From the NCBI RefSeq assembly GCF_008014675.1, contig NZ_VOXD01000003.1:1-64000 (forward strand): DNA of 64,000 bases, in the 5' to 3' direction. The position numbers and the translations under genes were made by a program. The stretch is from Neolewinella aurantiaca (lineage in GTDB: Bacteria > Bacteroidota > Bacteroidia > Chitinophagales > Saprospiraceae). The notes beneath the pieces were generated by a model, which was given only the letters and a program-made list of their open reading frames with translations, had not been told where the DNA came from and searched no databases. Of the stretch, positions 9,422 to 18,277 are shown one piece after another; the first letter of the stretch is position 1; each line of letters opens with the position of its first letter.

Positions 9422-9441
9422 CCTGCACCCGCGGCCGCGCC
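9422..9441 (+). repeat. Dispersed 20-bp motif, copy H
   Basis: CCTGCACCCGCGGCCGCGCC, about 80 bases upstream of the small membrane protein gene and pointing toward it. Confidence 0.6.
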
Positions 9442-9518
9442 TACCTAAAAAGTGCCTGCTGGAAAGTTTAACTACGTTTGTAGTATGAAGTTTCATCCCG
9501 AAAAGCTAACTTGCGCCC

Positions 9519-9659
9519 ATGTCAGACCCGAACGAATTTAATCCTAACGACGAAACACCTCCGGTGCTTGGTAGTTGGCGTCGAATCTATGCCGTGGTGC
9601 TCGTGCTCCACGTTGTGCTCATCATTTTATTTTATCTTTTTAGTAACGCTTACGCATGA
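9519..9659 (+). CDS. 46-aa single-span membrane protein coupled to the symporter
   Basis: An ATG at 9519 opens a 46-codon frame: an acidic cytoplasmic-like head (MSDPNEFNPNDETPPVLGSW) followed by one transmembrane helix (about residues 22-41). Its TGA overlaps the symporter ATG as ATGA, so the two are very probably co-translated. A TAACTTGC box at 9507-9514 lies only a few bases before the ATG, suggesting a very short leader. The position and topology suggest an accessory subunit or stabiliser of the sodium:solute symporter. No family is recognised. Confidence 0.7.
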   Translation: MSDPNEFNPNDETPPVLGSWRRIYAVVLVLHVVLIILFYLFSNAYA

Positions 9660-11383
9660 GCACAATTGACTGGCTGGTAATGACCGGCACCCTCGCTGCA
9701 ATCGTCATTTATGGCGTAATGAAAACACGTTCGGTAAACAACGTCAAAAGTTACCTGATGGGCGACCGCGACCTGAAGTGGTGGACCATCGGCCTCTCGG
9801 TGATGGCTACTCAGGCGAGCGCGATCACTTTTCTGAGTACGCCCGGGCAGGCGTACGAAAGCGGACTCGGTTTTGCACAGTTTTACTTTGGCCTGCCGGT
9901 GGCAATGGTCATTTTGTGTGTGTTTGTGCTGCCGATCTATTATCGTTTACAGGTCTATACCGCTTACGAATATTTGGAAAGCCGCTTCGACGTGCGGGTC
10001 CGAACCATGACTGCGCTGCTTTTCCTCATGCAACGCGGGCTGGCCGCAGGAATCACTATTTATGCACCGGCCATTATTCTGTCCAGTATTTTGGGGTGGT
10101 CTTTGGGGCTGACCATCTTTCTGATTGGTATTGTCGTGATCTTTTACACGGTAATGGGAGGGACTAAGGCTGTTTCGGTTACGCAGAAACAGCAGATGAT
10201 CGTAATCCTGCTGGGGATGGTTGCTGCCGGTTTTGTCGTGGTGAACCGTTTGCCCGAAGGGGTAGGGCTGAGCGATGCCCTCAACGTGGCCGGGTCACTG
10301 GGGAAACTCGAAGTGATCGACTTCAAATTCGACCTCAACGACCGGTACAATATCTGGTCGGCAATGCTGGGTGGAACCTTCCTTTTTCTGAGTTATTTCG
10401 GCACCGATCAGAGCCAGGTGCAGCGCTATCTCTCGGGCAAAAGCCTTACCGAGAGCAGGCTCGGGCTGCTGTTCAACGGCATATTTAAGGTGCCGATGCA
10501 GTTTCTGGTACTCTTCGTGGGTATCATGGTTTTTGTCTTCTTCCTTTTCGCTACGCCGCCGGTTCACTTCAATACCGCCAACCTCGAGAAGGTCCGCAAT
10601 TCGGAGTATGCCACGGAGCTCACTGCGCTGGAAGAAGAATACAACCAGTTAAGTTCGGCCACTTCCGAGGCTTCTACCGCGCTGGTGGAAGCACTGAGGT
10701 CGAATGATGAGGTACAGTCCGATGAGGCGAAACTAGCCCTCGCTGATGCTGTCTTTAACCGCAATCAGATTGCGGGAGAGGTGGACGCGCTGATTAAAAG
10801 CGTCGACGTTGAGGCGATCACAGAAGACCGTGATTATGTCTTCATCACCTTCATCATCAATTATCTGCCCATCGGGCTGGTAGGGTTGCTCCTGGCGGTC
10901 ATCTTCTCGGCGGCGATGTCGAGCACCAGCTCGGAGCTTAATGCTCTGGCTACCACAACCCTTGTGGACATCTACCGGCGCAGCCTGGTGAAGGAGAAAT
11001 CTGACGAGCATTACCTGAAGGCCAGCAAAATGCTGACGATTATGTGGGGCTGTGTCGCGCTCAGCTTCGCTGCGGTAGCCAACCTGTTCGATAACCTGAT
11101 TCAGGCGGTCAACATCATTGGGTCGCTCTTTTACGGTGTTATTCTGGGCGTGTTCGTGGTCGCTTTCTTTTTCAAGAAGATCGGTAGTAAGTCAGTCCTC
11201 AGTGGCGCTCTGATCGCCGAAACTTTTGTGGTGTTGACCTTCATTGCCACTTACCTCGAGATGTTTGAGCTCGCTTACCTGTGGCTCAACCTGATCGGAT
11301 GCGTACTCACGGTTGTACTGGCCTGGTTTTTCTCTTCAGGCAGTAAAGCGGTGAAGCGGGCAATGGGATCTGGTGCTTCCTGA
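9656..11383 (+). CDS. Sodium:solute symporter (SSS/SLC5 family)
   Basis: A 575-aa polytopic inner-membrane permease that couples uptake of an organic solute to the sodium gradient. Family features include SYLMGDRDLKWWTIGLSVMATQASAITFLSTPGQAYESG near the N-terminus, the PIYYRLQVYTAYEYLESRF loop, and AAMSSTSSELNALATTTLVDIYR in the second inverted repeat. Between two membrane helices lies a ~85-residue acidic helical insert (about 305-390) that looks coiled-coil-like and extracytoplasmic or cytoplasmic. The substrate (sugar, amino acid, sialic acid) cannot be assigned. It is translationally coupled to the 46-aa membrane peptide. Confidence 0.88.
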   Translation: MSTIDWLVMTGTLAAIVIYGVMKTRSVNNVKSYLMGDRDLKWWTIGLSVMATQASAITFLSTPGQAYESGLGFAQFYFGLPVAMVILCVFVLPIYYRLQVYTAYEYLESRFDVRVRTMTALLFLMQRGLAAGITIYAPAIILSSILGWSLGLTIFLIGIVVIFYTVMGGTKAVSVTQKQQMIVILLGMVAAGFVVVNRLPEGVGLSDALNVAGSLGKLEVIDFKFDLNDRYNIWSAMLGGTFLFLSYFGTDQSQVQRYLSGKSLTESRLGLLFNGIFKVPMQFLVLFVGIMVFVFFLFATPPVHFNTANLEKVRNSEYATELTALEEEYNQLSSATSEASTALVEALRSNDEVQSDEAKLALADAVFNRNQIAGEVDALIKSVDVEAITEDRDYVFITFIINYLPIGLVGLLLAVIFSAAMSSTSSELNALATTTLVDIYRRSLVKEKSDEHYLKASKMLTIMWGCVALSFAAVANLFDNLIQAVNIIGSLFYGVILGVFVVAFFFKKIGSKSVLSGALIAETFVVLTFIATYLEMFELAYLWLNLIGCVLTVVLAWFFSSGSKAVKRAMGSGAS

Positions 11384-11533
11384 AGCTCCTCCGAATGATT
11401 CGCATAGTGTTTGCTCGTATGCAGTAGTATTCGCCTCGCATTGAAACTTTCGTTTGCCGGCGAAGGCTGTAAGGGTACTCTTACCCTGGCGAAAGGACTC
11501 CCGGACCAGGAGCAGGCACTGCTCTAAAAGAAA

Positions 11534-11573
11534 ATTGCAGTATTCGGATCGTTGGCGATCTGAATACTGCAAT
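11534..11573 (-). terminator. Strong hairpin terminator between convergent genes
   Basis: A 17-bp stem (ATTGCAGTATTCGGATC with GATCTGAATACTGCAAT, one G-T pair) and a 6-base loop. On the minus strand it is followed by TTTTCTTTT, so it should terminate the PiT transcript. It may also block readthrough of the symporter transcript. Confidence 0.7.
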
Positions 11574-11743
11574 CTGGTGCTCTGTCAATGTTCAATTTTC
11601 GGGTTGGGTGCTGGTAGGTTTTGGTGGCTGGCAAGGCGCTTAAACCGGAGCTTAGCCGTAGCTGAGTGAGAATTCGAGTAACGTAGCCAGCCGCCAAAAG
11701 ACACCGCAGCTAACCCGAAAATCTGAGCTTGACAGAGCACCAG
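11574..11743. repeat. 170-bp long palindromic element
   Basis: Two ~58-base arms in inverted orientation (11574-11632 and 11686-11743) share CTGGTGCTCTGTCAA at the ends, then ATTTTCGGGTT and TTTTGGYGGCTGGC, around a 53-base centre. It has no coding potential. No target-site duplication is visible. It fits a MITE-like or REP-type element located in a convergent intergenic region. Confidence 0.65.
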
Positions 11744-11771
11744 TTTTTAAGGGCTTATGCTTTTGAGGTTA

Positions 11772-12944
11772 TCAACCAACTACTTCGAGGCCGGGAACGA
11801 GGTAGCGCATCAGGTAAACCAGGGCTACACTGATCAGAAGGCCGAAGGAAACCTTAGCGAGGTCTTTGCCTACATCTTTAAAAGCTGCGTTGAGGTTGAG
11901 TCGACCGGGGATGGTTTCCATGTACGCTATGAAAGCACGGCCGATCATAGCGGAAGCCATGGCAGGGATGATCCAGTTGATGTCGGTTGCCTGATCTCTG
12001 AGGTAGACCACGTACCCGATCAGGAGCAGGATAACCACATTGAGCGCGATGCCTGCGTAGTGCCACATCGGTGCTTTCTTGATGTCGCTGGGCTCTTTGA
12101 TCAGCTCAATGGTGTAACGGATCGCAATTTCCCGACCAGCCAGCAGCCCGAGGAATACCCAGGTTGTAGACATTGGAACATTACTGAATTCTTTGAAGAA
12201 CAGTAAAAGTACACCGTATACGAAGTCGACGATTGTAGCCGAACGAATATCAGTTGTGTTCGTCTTTTCTTTAACGATTTTCTGGATCTTACCACCTTTG
12301 CTGTAGAAGATGAAAGCCAGCATCGCCAGCAGAATGCCGAGGGAAAGGACGAGCTCAAACCCGGTCAGTGCCCGGGGGAGATAGACGTAGATATTGGCAA
12401 AGTCCTGAATCAGCCACTGCCCCCAGAGGAAGCCCGTGGAACACCACTGAAGAATTGACCAATTGCGCTTTTGGCTTCCGGTAATTTTGTTGTCGATAAA
12501 CCGCTTGTCCAGCAGTTTGGTAACGAGTTGCCATACAATGATGGCCACACAGAAGGCGAGGGCATAACCGAGAACTGACTTTTCGGTCATGTCCCATAGT
12601 CCTTTGGGCTTAAAGAAGGTCAGTACAAGAAAACTCGTGCTTACCGGAATTCCCGTACGGGTAAGCAACATGAGCACCAGCGGTGGTAGTAAATAAGGCC
12701 AGGACATGTTTTCTACGAAAGCGTACTTCTCGAGTCGACCGTAGCTGACGTCACCGGTGTAACTGAACCAGCCGTATACGAGTGTCAATGCGAGGATAGA
12801 GCCGGAAAAGCCCCACAATACGTACCAGGGCTTGTCTTCGTTGGAAGCCAAAAAAGTACCCAGGGTCTGAATCGAATCATTGCCTACAACGGCATAGCCG
12901 GCAAGGATAAAGCCGATCCACATGATAATAAGAGTGGGGTCCAT
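11772..12944 (-). CDS. PiT-family-like (inorganic phosphate type) permease
   Basis: A 390-aa polytopic membrane protein. Two half-repeats carry the PiT signatures: GNDSIQTLGT near residue 21 with GIPVSTS (98-104) in the first half, and NVPMSTTW (255-262) in the second. PiT carriers move phosphate, sometimes sulfate, with protons or sodium. Sequence identity to the model family looks remote, so substrate is uncertain. The gene lies 212 bp downstream of pfkA on the same strand; a TATCTTGC box (12982-12989, minus strand) could provide its own promoter. Confidence 0.72.
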   Translation of the reverse strand: MDPTLIIMWIGFILAGYAVVGNDSIQTLGTFLASNEDKPWYVLWGFSGSILALTLVYGWFSYTGDVSYGRLEKYAFVENMSWPYLLPPLVLMLLTRTGIPVSTSFLVLTFFKPKGLWDMTEKSVLGYALAFCVAIIVWQLVTKLLDKRFIDNKITGSQKRNWSILQWCSTGFLWGQWLIQDFANIYVYLPRALTGFELVLSLGILLAMLAFIFYSKGGKIQKIVKEKTNTTDIRSATIVDFVYGVLLLFFKEFSNVPMSTTWVFLGLLAGREIAIRYTIELIKEPSDIKKAPMWHYAGIALNVVILLLIGYVVYLRDQATDINWIIPAMASAMIGRAFIAYMETIPGRLNLNAAFKDVGKDLAKVSFGLLISVALVYLMRYLVPGLEVVG

Positions 12945-13156
12945 TGTTAATCCGATTTTTGAGTAGTTCGCTTACTTAGCGGCAAGATAGATGCGTTTGT
13001 TCGGAAGCCAGGTTAACTCAGGGTTAAGTCTGAAAAGAGTCGCTGGTATAAAGGGCCCGATTTGCACTCATGTTGTATCTTGGTAGATTATACTGCATCT
13101 CCCTTACTTCGCTGATTATGAACCATTCAATTGGCGAACTGAGAAAAGCCAGCCTG

Positions 13157-14143
13157 CTAGATCGCCAGAATGGATGCCATCCGGATCAGAGCCTCGCGTG
13201 GTTGTTTCTGCTTCGTGATGGATTCTTCGAAGGGGCAGGTGAAGATGTTATCGTTTACGATGCCGATAGCAACGTTTTCCTCGCCCTCCAGAAGACGGTT
13301 TACGGCATGGTGTCCAAGGCGACTGGCAAGTACCCGGTCCAGGGCCGTCGGGGCTCCGCCCCGCTGCAGGTGACCGATCACCGTAACCTTAGGCTCCATA
13401 CTGGCCAGTTCGTCTTTGATCAGGGCCGATACTCCCGCAGCACCACCCAGGTGGTGCCCTTCTGCGACGACGATGACACTGAAGAGTTTGCCCCGCGCCT
13501 TGTTTTTACGAAGAACTGTCTTGAGGTCTTCAATATTGGTCTCTGCTTCGGGAATCAGAACTGAGCTAGCTCCGGAGCCAATTGCCGTATGCAAAGCGAT
13601 GTAACCGGAGTGGCGGCCCATCACCTCAACGAAGAAAAGGCGGTTATGGCTGTCGGCTGTATCCCGAATCTTATCAACTGCTTCAATGGCTGTATTCACG
13701 GCAGTGTCGAAACCAATGGTGTAGTCTGTTCCGTAGAGGTCGTTGTCGATCGTTCCGGGAACGCCGATGAAGGGAATGTCGTATTCTTCACTGAAAACCT
13801 TGGCGCCGGTAAAGGTGCCGTTTCCGCCGATGGCGATACAGGCGTCAATGTCGTACGCCTTCAGATGATCAGCGGCCATTGCTCGCCCTTCGGGCGTCAT
13901 GAATCGCATCGAGCGGGCGGTCCGTAAAACGGTTCCTCCGCGTTGGATGATGTTGGCTACGTCGCGGCGCTCCATTCTTTTAAAGTGCCCGTCAATCATG
14001 CCCTCGTAACCACGTTCGATTCCGTAGACGTGGAGTTTGTTCCATGCTGCAGTTCTGACCACGGCGCGTACGGCGGCGTTCATGCCCGGAGCGTCTCCTC
14101 CAGAGGTGAACACAGCTATTCTTCGGATATTTTCTCTTTTCAT
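13157..14143 (-). CDS. pfkA: 6-phosphofructokinase PfkA
   Basis: Phosphorylates fructose 6-phosphate to fructose 1,6-bisphosphate in glycolysis. The 328-aa protein has SGGDAPGMNAA (14-24), IIQRGGTVLRTARS, the catalytic loop PGTIDND with Asp133, and the EVMGRHSGYIAL substrate loop. The nucleotide-binding loop reads GGNGT (106-110) where bacterial ATP enzymes usually have GGDGS/T: the Mg-contacting Asp is Asn108. The Gly after it is kept, which argues against a PPi-type enzyme (GGDDS). The start is the ATG at 14143, giving MKRENIRRIAVFTSGGD; the in-frame start at 14179 would add residues with no homology. Confidence 0.93.
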   Translation of the reverse strand: MKRENIRRIAVFTSGGDAPGMNAAVRAVVRTAAWNKLHVYGIERGYEGMIDGHFKRMERRDVANIIQRGGTVLRTARSMRFMTPEGRAMAADHLKAYDIDACIAIGGNGTFTGAKVFSEEYDIPFIGVPGTIDNDLYGTDYTIGFDTAVNTAIEAVDKIRDTADSHNRLFFVEVMGRHSGYIALHTAIGSGASSVLIPEAETNIEDLKTVLRKNKARGKLFSVIVVAEGHHLGGAAGVSALIKDELASMEPKVTVIGHLQRGGAPTALDRVLASRLGHHAVNRLLEGEENVAIGIVNDNIFTCPFEESITKQKQPREALIRMASILAI

Positions 14144-14176
14144 GTATGTTTTCTTGGGGCGGCAATTACGACAGCG

Positions 14177-14184
14177 CAAAATTA
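14177..14184 (-). promoter_or_regulatory. Candidate -7 promoter box of pfkA
   Basis: The minus strand reads TAATTTTG, a full match to TAnnTTTG, 33 bases before the pfkA ATG. Confidence 0.5.
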
Positions 14185-14299
14185 CAAATAACCAGTTGAA
14201 TAAGTGAGTTGCGAGATCTCCTCATTCTGTGCCCGGGCATTCCGGATCGATACCGTCCGGGCCCATCAAGATCAACGGGCTCACCCGGCGGATAGTGCC

Positions 14300-15154
14300 T
14301 TACTTGAAGGTTGCCACCGAGCGGTGGAAATCGGCAAGGGCTTCAATCGGTTTGTGTACAAACCGACCAACTTTCAGGTCGCGCTCGTGCATGGCGGCCA
14401 GTAAGATGGGTTTGAAGTGGAAGGCTATTGAACCGATGAAACTGACCGGCAGGTCCAGGTGACCCCGGTACTTACGAACGTGGCGGTCCAGGAATTCGGC
14501 AAAACTGGTGAATACTATTTTTTGAATCAACGGATGGTCCTGGTGCTCACCCATAAACCGGGTAAAGCTGGCCAGGTAGGTGTTGGGGATGTCAGACTCG
14601 TAAACCTTATCGAGGATGTCCGATTTGTCGACTTTCGCAAATTTCTCAAAGGCATCGGTCAGTTCATCGTCCAGCTCCCGGTAAAAGTAGGTGCGCAGGA
14701 GGGCTTTTCCGAGGTGGGAGCCACTGCCTTCATCACCCAGCATGAAGCCGAGGTTGGTAACGTTGTCCGTCACGTCGTCTCCGTCGTAAGAACAAGTGTT
14801 GGAGCCCGTTCCCAGGATACAGGCAATACCGGGGTTACGGCCGCAGGCCGCGCGGGCAGCACCCAGCAAATCGTGCATAACCAGAACTTTTGCCTCCGGC
14901 CAGCTTTGTTGAATCCGGTCCTGAATTACCTGCTTTCGCTTATAATCCCAACAACCGGCACCATAGTAGTGTACTTCTTTTGGCGACAGGCCGGGAAGAA
15001 GTTCTGTGGTAAGGCGGTCCATTTCCCCATGGAATAATTCTTTGGGATGAACCACTGGGTTGTACCCCGCGGTATGTACGTAAGAGGTCTCGCCGTCTTT
15101 GGCAACCCAGGCCCAATCGGCCTTGGTAGACCCAGAATCCGCAATTAATAACAT
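14300..15154 (-). CDS. BadF/BadG/BcrA/BcrD-type ATPase (N-acetylglucosamine kinase-like)
   Basis: A 284-aa member of the ASKHA sugar-kinase fold. Phosphate-1 motif DSGSTKADW (6-14), phosphate-2 region ILGTGSNTC, and the signature GFMLGDEGSGSHLGKALL are present. Homologues phosphorylate N-acetylglucosamine or related amino sugars from peptidoglycan or chitin recycling; the substrate here is inferred. It is the first gene of a minus-strand run with pfkA and the PiT-like gene, with 156 bp before pfkA. Confidence 0.82.
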   Translation of the reverse strand: MLLIADSGSTKADWAWVAKDGETSYVHTAGYNPVVHPKELFHGEMDRLTTELLPGLSPKEVHYYGAGCWDYKRKQVIQDRIQQSWPEAKVLVMHDLLGAARAACGRNPGIACILGTGSNTCSYDGDDVTDNVTNLGFMLGDEGSGSHLGKALLRTYFYRELDDELTDAFEKFAKVDKSDILDKVYESDIPNTYLASFTRFMGEHQDHPLIQKIVFTSFAEFLDRHVRKYRGHLDLPVSFIGSIAFHFKPILLAAMHERDLKVGRFVHKPIEALADFHRSVATFK

Positions 15155-15173
15155 GATGGATATTTTAGCCCGG

Positions 15174-15181
15174 CGAAGGTA
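15174..15181 (-). promoter_or_regulatory. Candidate -7 box of the sugar kinase gene
   Basis: The minus strand reads TACCTTCG, 19 bases before the ATG, the same variant seen upstream of hemJ and the helicase. Confidence 0.4.
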
Positions 15182-15203
15182 GTGTATATTTTACACTAAG
15201 TAG

Positions 15204-15223
15204 GGCGGGCACGCAGGTGCAGA
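15204..15223 (-). repeat. Dispersed 20-bp motif, copy A
   Basis: The minus strand reads TCTGCACCTGCGTGCCCGCC, about 50 bases before the kinase start and pointing toward it. The upstream flank CTTTAAAACTTT resembles the flank of copy D. Confidence 0.65.
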
Positions 15224-15381
15224 GAAAGTTTTAAAGCATGTTCGCACCTGATTTTTCTTTCCGGGCATCTTTTTAGGTTCGGTCAGGTTGGCTATCAGGC
15301 TCCCCCGGAAGGTCATGAACCACAGAAGGATGTTTGAAAACAAAAAGTTTTGAATTGTTTTATTTTTAAAACAAAAAGGTT

Positions 15382-15389
15382 TATATTTG
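15382..15389 (+). promoter_or_regulatory. Candidate promoter of the glucosaminidase gene
   Basis: TATATTTG matches TAnnTTTG in an AT-rich stretch, with TTTTGAATTG (15348-15357) upstream as a possible -33 region. It lies 73 bases before the ATG. Confidence 0.5.
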
Positions 15390-15461
15390 TGATGGTGTCG
15401 CTTTTTTTCAAACATTTATTTACAGACCCTTCTTATTTTCTGGTTGCAAAAACAAAAGAAT

Positions 15462-16358
15462 ATGTCAGTTTCTTCTACTCCCCAATCCACGAGGGTGGAG
15501 CGCTTTTCTGCAAAAGCTCTCAGTTATGGCGCTTACTACGCTGTGGAAATTTTCCTGATTGCACTAATCCTGTATTTCTGCATCAGCAGAGGGCTGAGTT
15601 TCAGTGTGGATATATACGACCCTATGCCGGGCGGCGAAACTGCGGTGCTGTCGGAGGCGTCGGTAGGTAAAGGCTGGCTGTCCGGAGTGGAGGCCTCTGC
15701 CTCTGCTCTTCTGGCCTCTTTCATTGCACCTGCTGCCGAGCCTGCTTCGTCAACTTCCGAAAAGACGGTCGCTATTGCCTCGGCCCACGATGGTTTCAAC
15801 GAAGTTGCACGAACCGATGATCCTGCTCCGCACATCAGTAATCTGACTTTAGTACTCAGCCCTGATTACGGAGAGCGGAAAGGCCTGCCCGCAACGATCA
15901 TCAAAGCGAAGAAGGAGCGGGTTCAGAACTATTTGCGCCGCTACGCAGGAGCCGCCCAAAACGAAATGGCTGAATTTGGTATTCCTGCCAGCATCACGCT
16001 TGCTCAGGGTTTGTTGGAGTCGAATGCGGGAGACAGCAAGCTTGCCGTCAATTCCAACAATCATTTCGGGATCAAATGCAGGAGCAAGTGCCTCGGCTGT
16101 ACCTGTCGTAATTACGGAGACGATACCCGTTATGATATGTTCCGCGTTTTCAATTCGGTAGCAGAGTCTTTCCGGGAGCACTCGAAGCTGCTCAACACCA
16201 AACGGTACGCTAAACTGAAGACCTACGGGACCGATTACGTAAAATGGGCCCACGGCCTGAAGGCCTGCGGCTACGCTACTGACAAAAACTACGGGCATAA
16301 ACTGGTGAAAATCATCGAGAACCTCGGCCTGGATGCTTACGATAGAGTAGAAGCATGA
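15462..16358 (+). CDS. Membrane-anchored glucosaminidase (peptidoglycan hydrolase)
   Basis: A 298-aa protein with one N-terminal transmembrane helix (about 27-42), an Ala/Ser-rich linker, and a C-terminal mannosyl-glycoprotein endo-beta-N-acetylglucosaminidase-type domain (about 155-295). The probable catalytic Glu186 lies in LAQGLLESNAGDSKLA, followed by NNHFGIKC and a Cys-rich loop with four cysteines (206-214). It probably cleaves peptidoglycan glycan strands in the periplasm. The ATG at 15462 is preferred to a TTG at 15444. The linker contains IAPAAEP, encoded by a 23-base sequence identical to one in the protease gene at 61970. Confidence 0.85.
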   Translation: MSVSSTPQSTRVERFSAKALSYGAYYAVEIFLIALILYFCISRGLSFSVDIYDPMPGGETAVLSEASVGKGWLSGVEASASALLASFIAPAAEPASSTSEKTVAIASAHDGFNEVARTDDPAPHISNLTLVLSPDYGERKGLPATIIKAKKERVQNYLRRYAGAAQNEMAEFGIPASITLAQGLLESNAGDSKLAVNSNNHFGIKCRSKCLGCTCRNYGDDTRYDMFRVFNSVAESFREHSKLLNTKRYAKLKTYGTDYVKWAHGLKACGYATDKNYGHKLVKIIENLGLDAYDRVEA

Positions 16359-16395
16359 GCCACTCGGCCGGCCATACTCTACGGTAGTATTTTCA

Positions 16396-17223
16396 TCAGG
16401 CTTTGCTTAGTTGGCTTAGCCAGCTGAGCACGATTTTGTTGAAGCCTCTCCAGTCTTCGAGGTTGCAAAGGTGCCCACGGCCCTCCATTACAACCAATTC
16501 GGCCAGAGGCTGATGCTTCTTGTTGTAACGCCTGGCGGCATCGAGAAAGACGTGGTCCTGATCGCCGTTGACGAGGAGGCTTGGCGTTTTTAGCTTTCGG
16601 TCATAGAACTTTCCAACGACGCTGAAGAAGTCCTTATAAAGTCCCAGCCATTTGAGGAATTCGCCTGGCGCCAGCTTGAGCGATTGCTTACGGTACTGGA
16701 CCCGGCTGAATTTGTGGTTCTTCCTTGGCATTACGATCAGGATGAAACCGTCGTATATCCACCTGAAAGGGACAAAGTAACTCATGAACTTTCCGAAGTG
16801 CGCAAAAGTGCTGATCCGCCAGTCGGCTTTGAATACGCCCCCGCACATAATCATTGTCTTCATCATCTCCGGGCGGAGAGCGTTGAGTTTCTGAAGGATG
16901 ATACTGCCCAGAGAAAGTGCTATGAAGTGAGCACGCGTAACACCGGTATGATCGATAGTGCGGATCAGATCGTCGGCGATGATGTCAAAATCATAAACCC
17001 GGTAGCTTGGCTGAAGGTCCTTGCTGTAACCGTGGTCCCGCATGTCGATGAGCAGCAGATTGTAAAAAGGCTTGAAACCCTCGATCTGAAATTTCCAGGT
17101 GAGTGAGCTGCCGCCGGCACCGTGGATGAAAATCATCCATTCAGAATCGTCTTTGCCCGTTAAATGGGTGGTATAGTGGAGAAGGTCTTGCAAATGAGCA
17201 TGCTTAAGTTGCAAATGTAACAC
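16396..17223 (-). CDS. Alpha/beta-fold hydrolase
   Basis: A 275-aa cytoplasmic serine hydrolase. Oxyanion motif HGAGG (34-38), nucleophile elbow ALSLGS with Ser104, an acid in NGDQDHVF (Asp221 or Asp223), and His251 in GRGHLCNLE complete the triad. The substrate is unknown. The annotated start is GTG at 17223. A perfect TACATTTG box lies within the first codons (about 17212-17219), so the real start could be a downstream TTG, or the box may be fortuitous. It converges with the glucosaminidase. Confidence 0.82.
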   Translation of the reverse strand: MLHLQLKHAHLQDLLHYTTHLTGKDDSEWMIFIHGAGGSSLTWKFQIEGFKPFYNLLLIDMRDHGYSKDLQPSYRVYDFDIIADDLIRTIDHTGVTRAHFIALSLGSIILQKLNALRPEMMKTMIMCGGVFKADWRISTFAHFGKFMSYFVPFRWIYDGFILIVMPRKNHKFSRVQYRKQSLKLAPGEFLKWLGLYKDFFSVVGKFYDRKLKTPSLLVNGDQDHVFLDAARRYNKKHQPLAELVVMEGRGHLCNLEDWRGFNKIVLSWLSQLSKA

Positions 17224-17564
17224 GAGGATTACAGTTGTCTGGTAGTGATGGGTAAATCCTGGCCTGTATGAGAGCCATCGACATGAGTAATGGCAAAAGC
17301 CTGAAGCCGGTTGGCGGATCAGCCTGGAGAAGGCAATCTGGTCCGGAAAGGTACTTCAAAACCATTGTTAAGCCAATGTGCCTTAAATAATCTTAGAATA
17401 ACGCATGTATTAACCCCGCATTAAATATTGATATACAGTCTATTATATTGAAGGGGCCTGCTTGTTAGTTTCTGGTCTGGGAATGATATTTACAGAGTCC
17501 ACTCAGCGCGTCAGCGAATCCACCCGGAAGGGTGTTTTTATTTACAGTTTCGAGCCTATACCAA
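17224..17564. other. Intergenic region between divergent genes
   Basis: A 341-bp region between the hydrolase and the HAD-like gene. It contains an AT-rich stretch around 17390-17460 likely to hold promoters in one or both directions. I could not define a consensus -33/-7 pair, and no coding potential is convincing. Confidence 0.4.
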
Positions 17565-18173
17565 ATGTCTTACTCTCGATTAAATCAATATATTCAGCTA
17601 GGTATTTTTCGCCTGGAAGATGTCTGCGTCCGGGTCCAGGACGGGATGGAAGGTTTTCTCCGTACCGCCGCTCTTGAAAAAGCATCAGATATAGAAGCCG
17701 TTTTTCGTTGGCTTCGAAAACGAAACATTCGCATCGCTCTCATCAGCGATGCCGATTATACCGATACTAACGTACTTCTCGAACGCCTTAATTGGGGCGT
17801 AGGGGAGGAGGAGCTGATCCAGTTGGTTGTTACCAGTCAGGAAAAGAAACTCAATCCGGTTCGTGATATTCTGGAAGCAGCAAATCTCACGGACGGGCAA
17901 CTGGCGTTTTCGGTTCTTGATACGCCCCGCCTTCTTCAGTGTGCTCATTTCAGTAGAGTCCATTTCAATCTTGGCGTAACCAACGGCCGGTGTAGCTACG
18001 CCGAGTTAGCGGATACTCCGCACCATGCTTTACTTGATGGATCTGTCCAACTCCCTAATTTTCTTCTGGAAAATTTGCCGATGGTCAATACCTCGATCCG
18101 CACGATGGTAAACACTGACGCACGCCTCCCATTACTCTTCTTCCCGCGGACCCTAACTGATTTTATGTGGTAA
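17565..18173 (+). CDS. HAD-like protein lacking the catalytic aspartate
   Basis: A 202-aa protein resembling phosphonatase-like HAD hydrolases. It has an N-terminal segment equivalent to the nucleophile loop, a helical cap, and motif II as IRIALISDADYTDTNVLLERL. Where HAD enzymes have DxDGT or DMAGT, this protein reads FRLEDVCV, so the nucleophile Asp appears absent. The C-terminal half has no recognisable motif III/IV acid cluster. It may be a binding or structural protein rather than a phosphatase. The ATG at 17565 is chosen over an in-frame GTG at 17532. It precedes ftsY on the same strand, 142 bp upstream. Confidence 0.6.
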   Translation: MSYSRLNQYIQLGIFRLEDVCVRVQDGMEGFLRTAALEKASDIEAVFRWLRKRNIRIALISDADYTDTNVLLERLNWGVGEEELIQLVVTSQEKKLNPVRDILEAANLTDGQLAFSVLDTPRLLQCAHFSRVHFNLGVTNGRCSYAELADTPHHALLDGSVQLPNFLLENLPMVNTSIRTMVNTDARLPLLFFPRTLTDFMW

Positions 18174-18277
18174 GCAGGTTTCTTACGAGGGGGGCTGTTC
18201 AGCTCTTTGTCCGCAATGGATAAGGACGCAGGCGGTTAGTCGAACCCGATTTGCATCAAATCCTGCACTTAGAGTGT

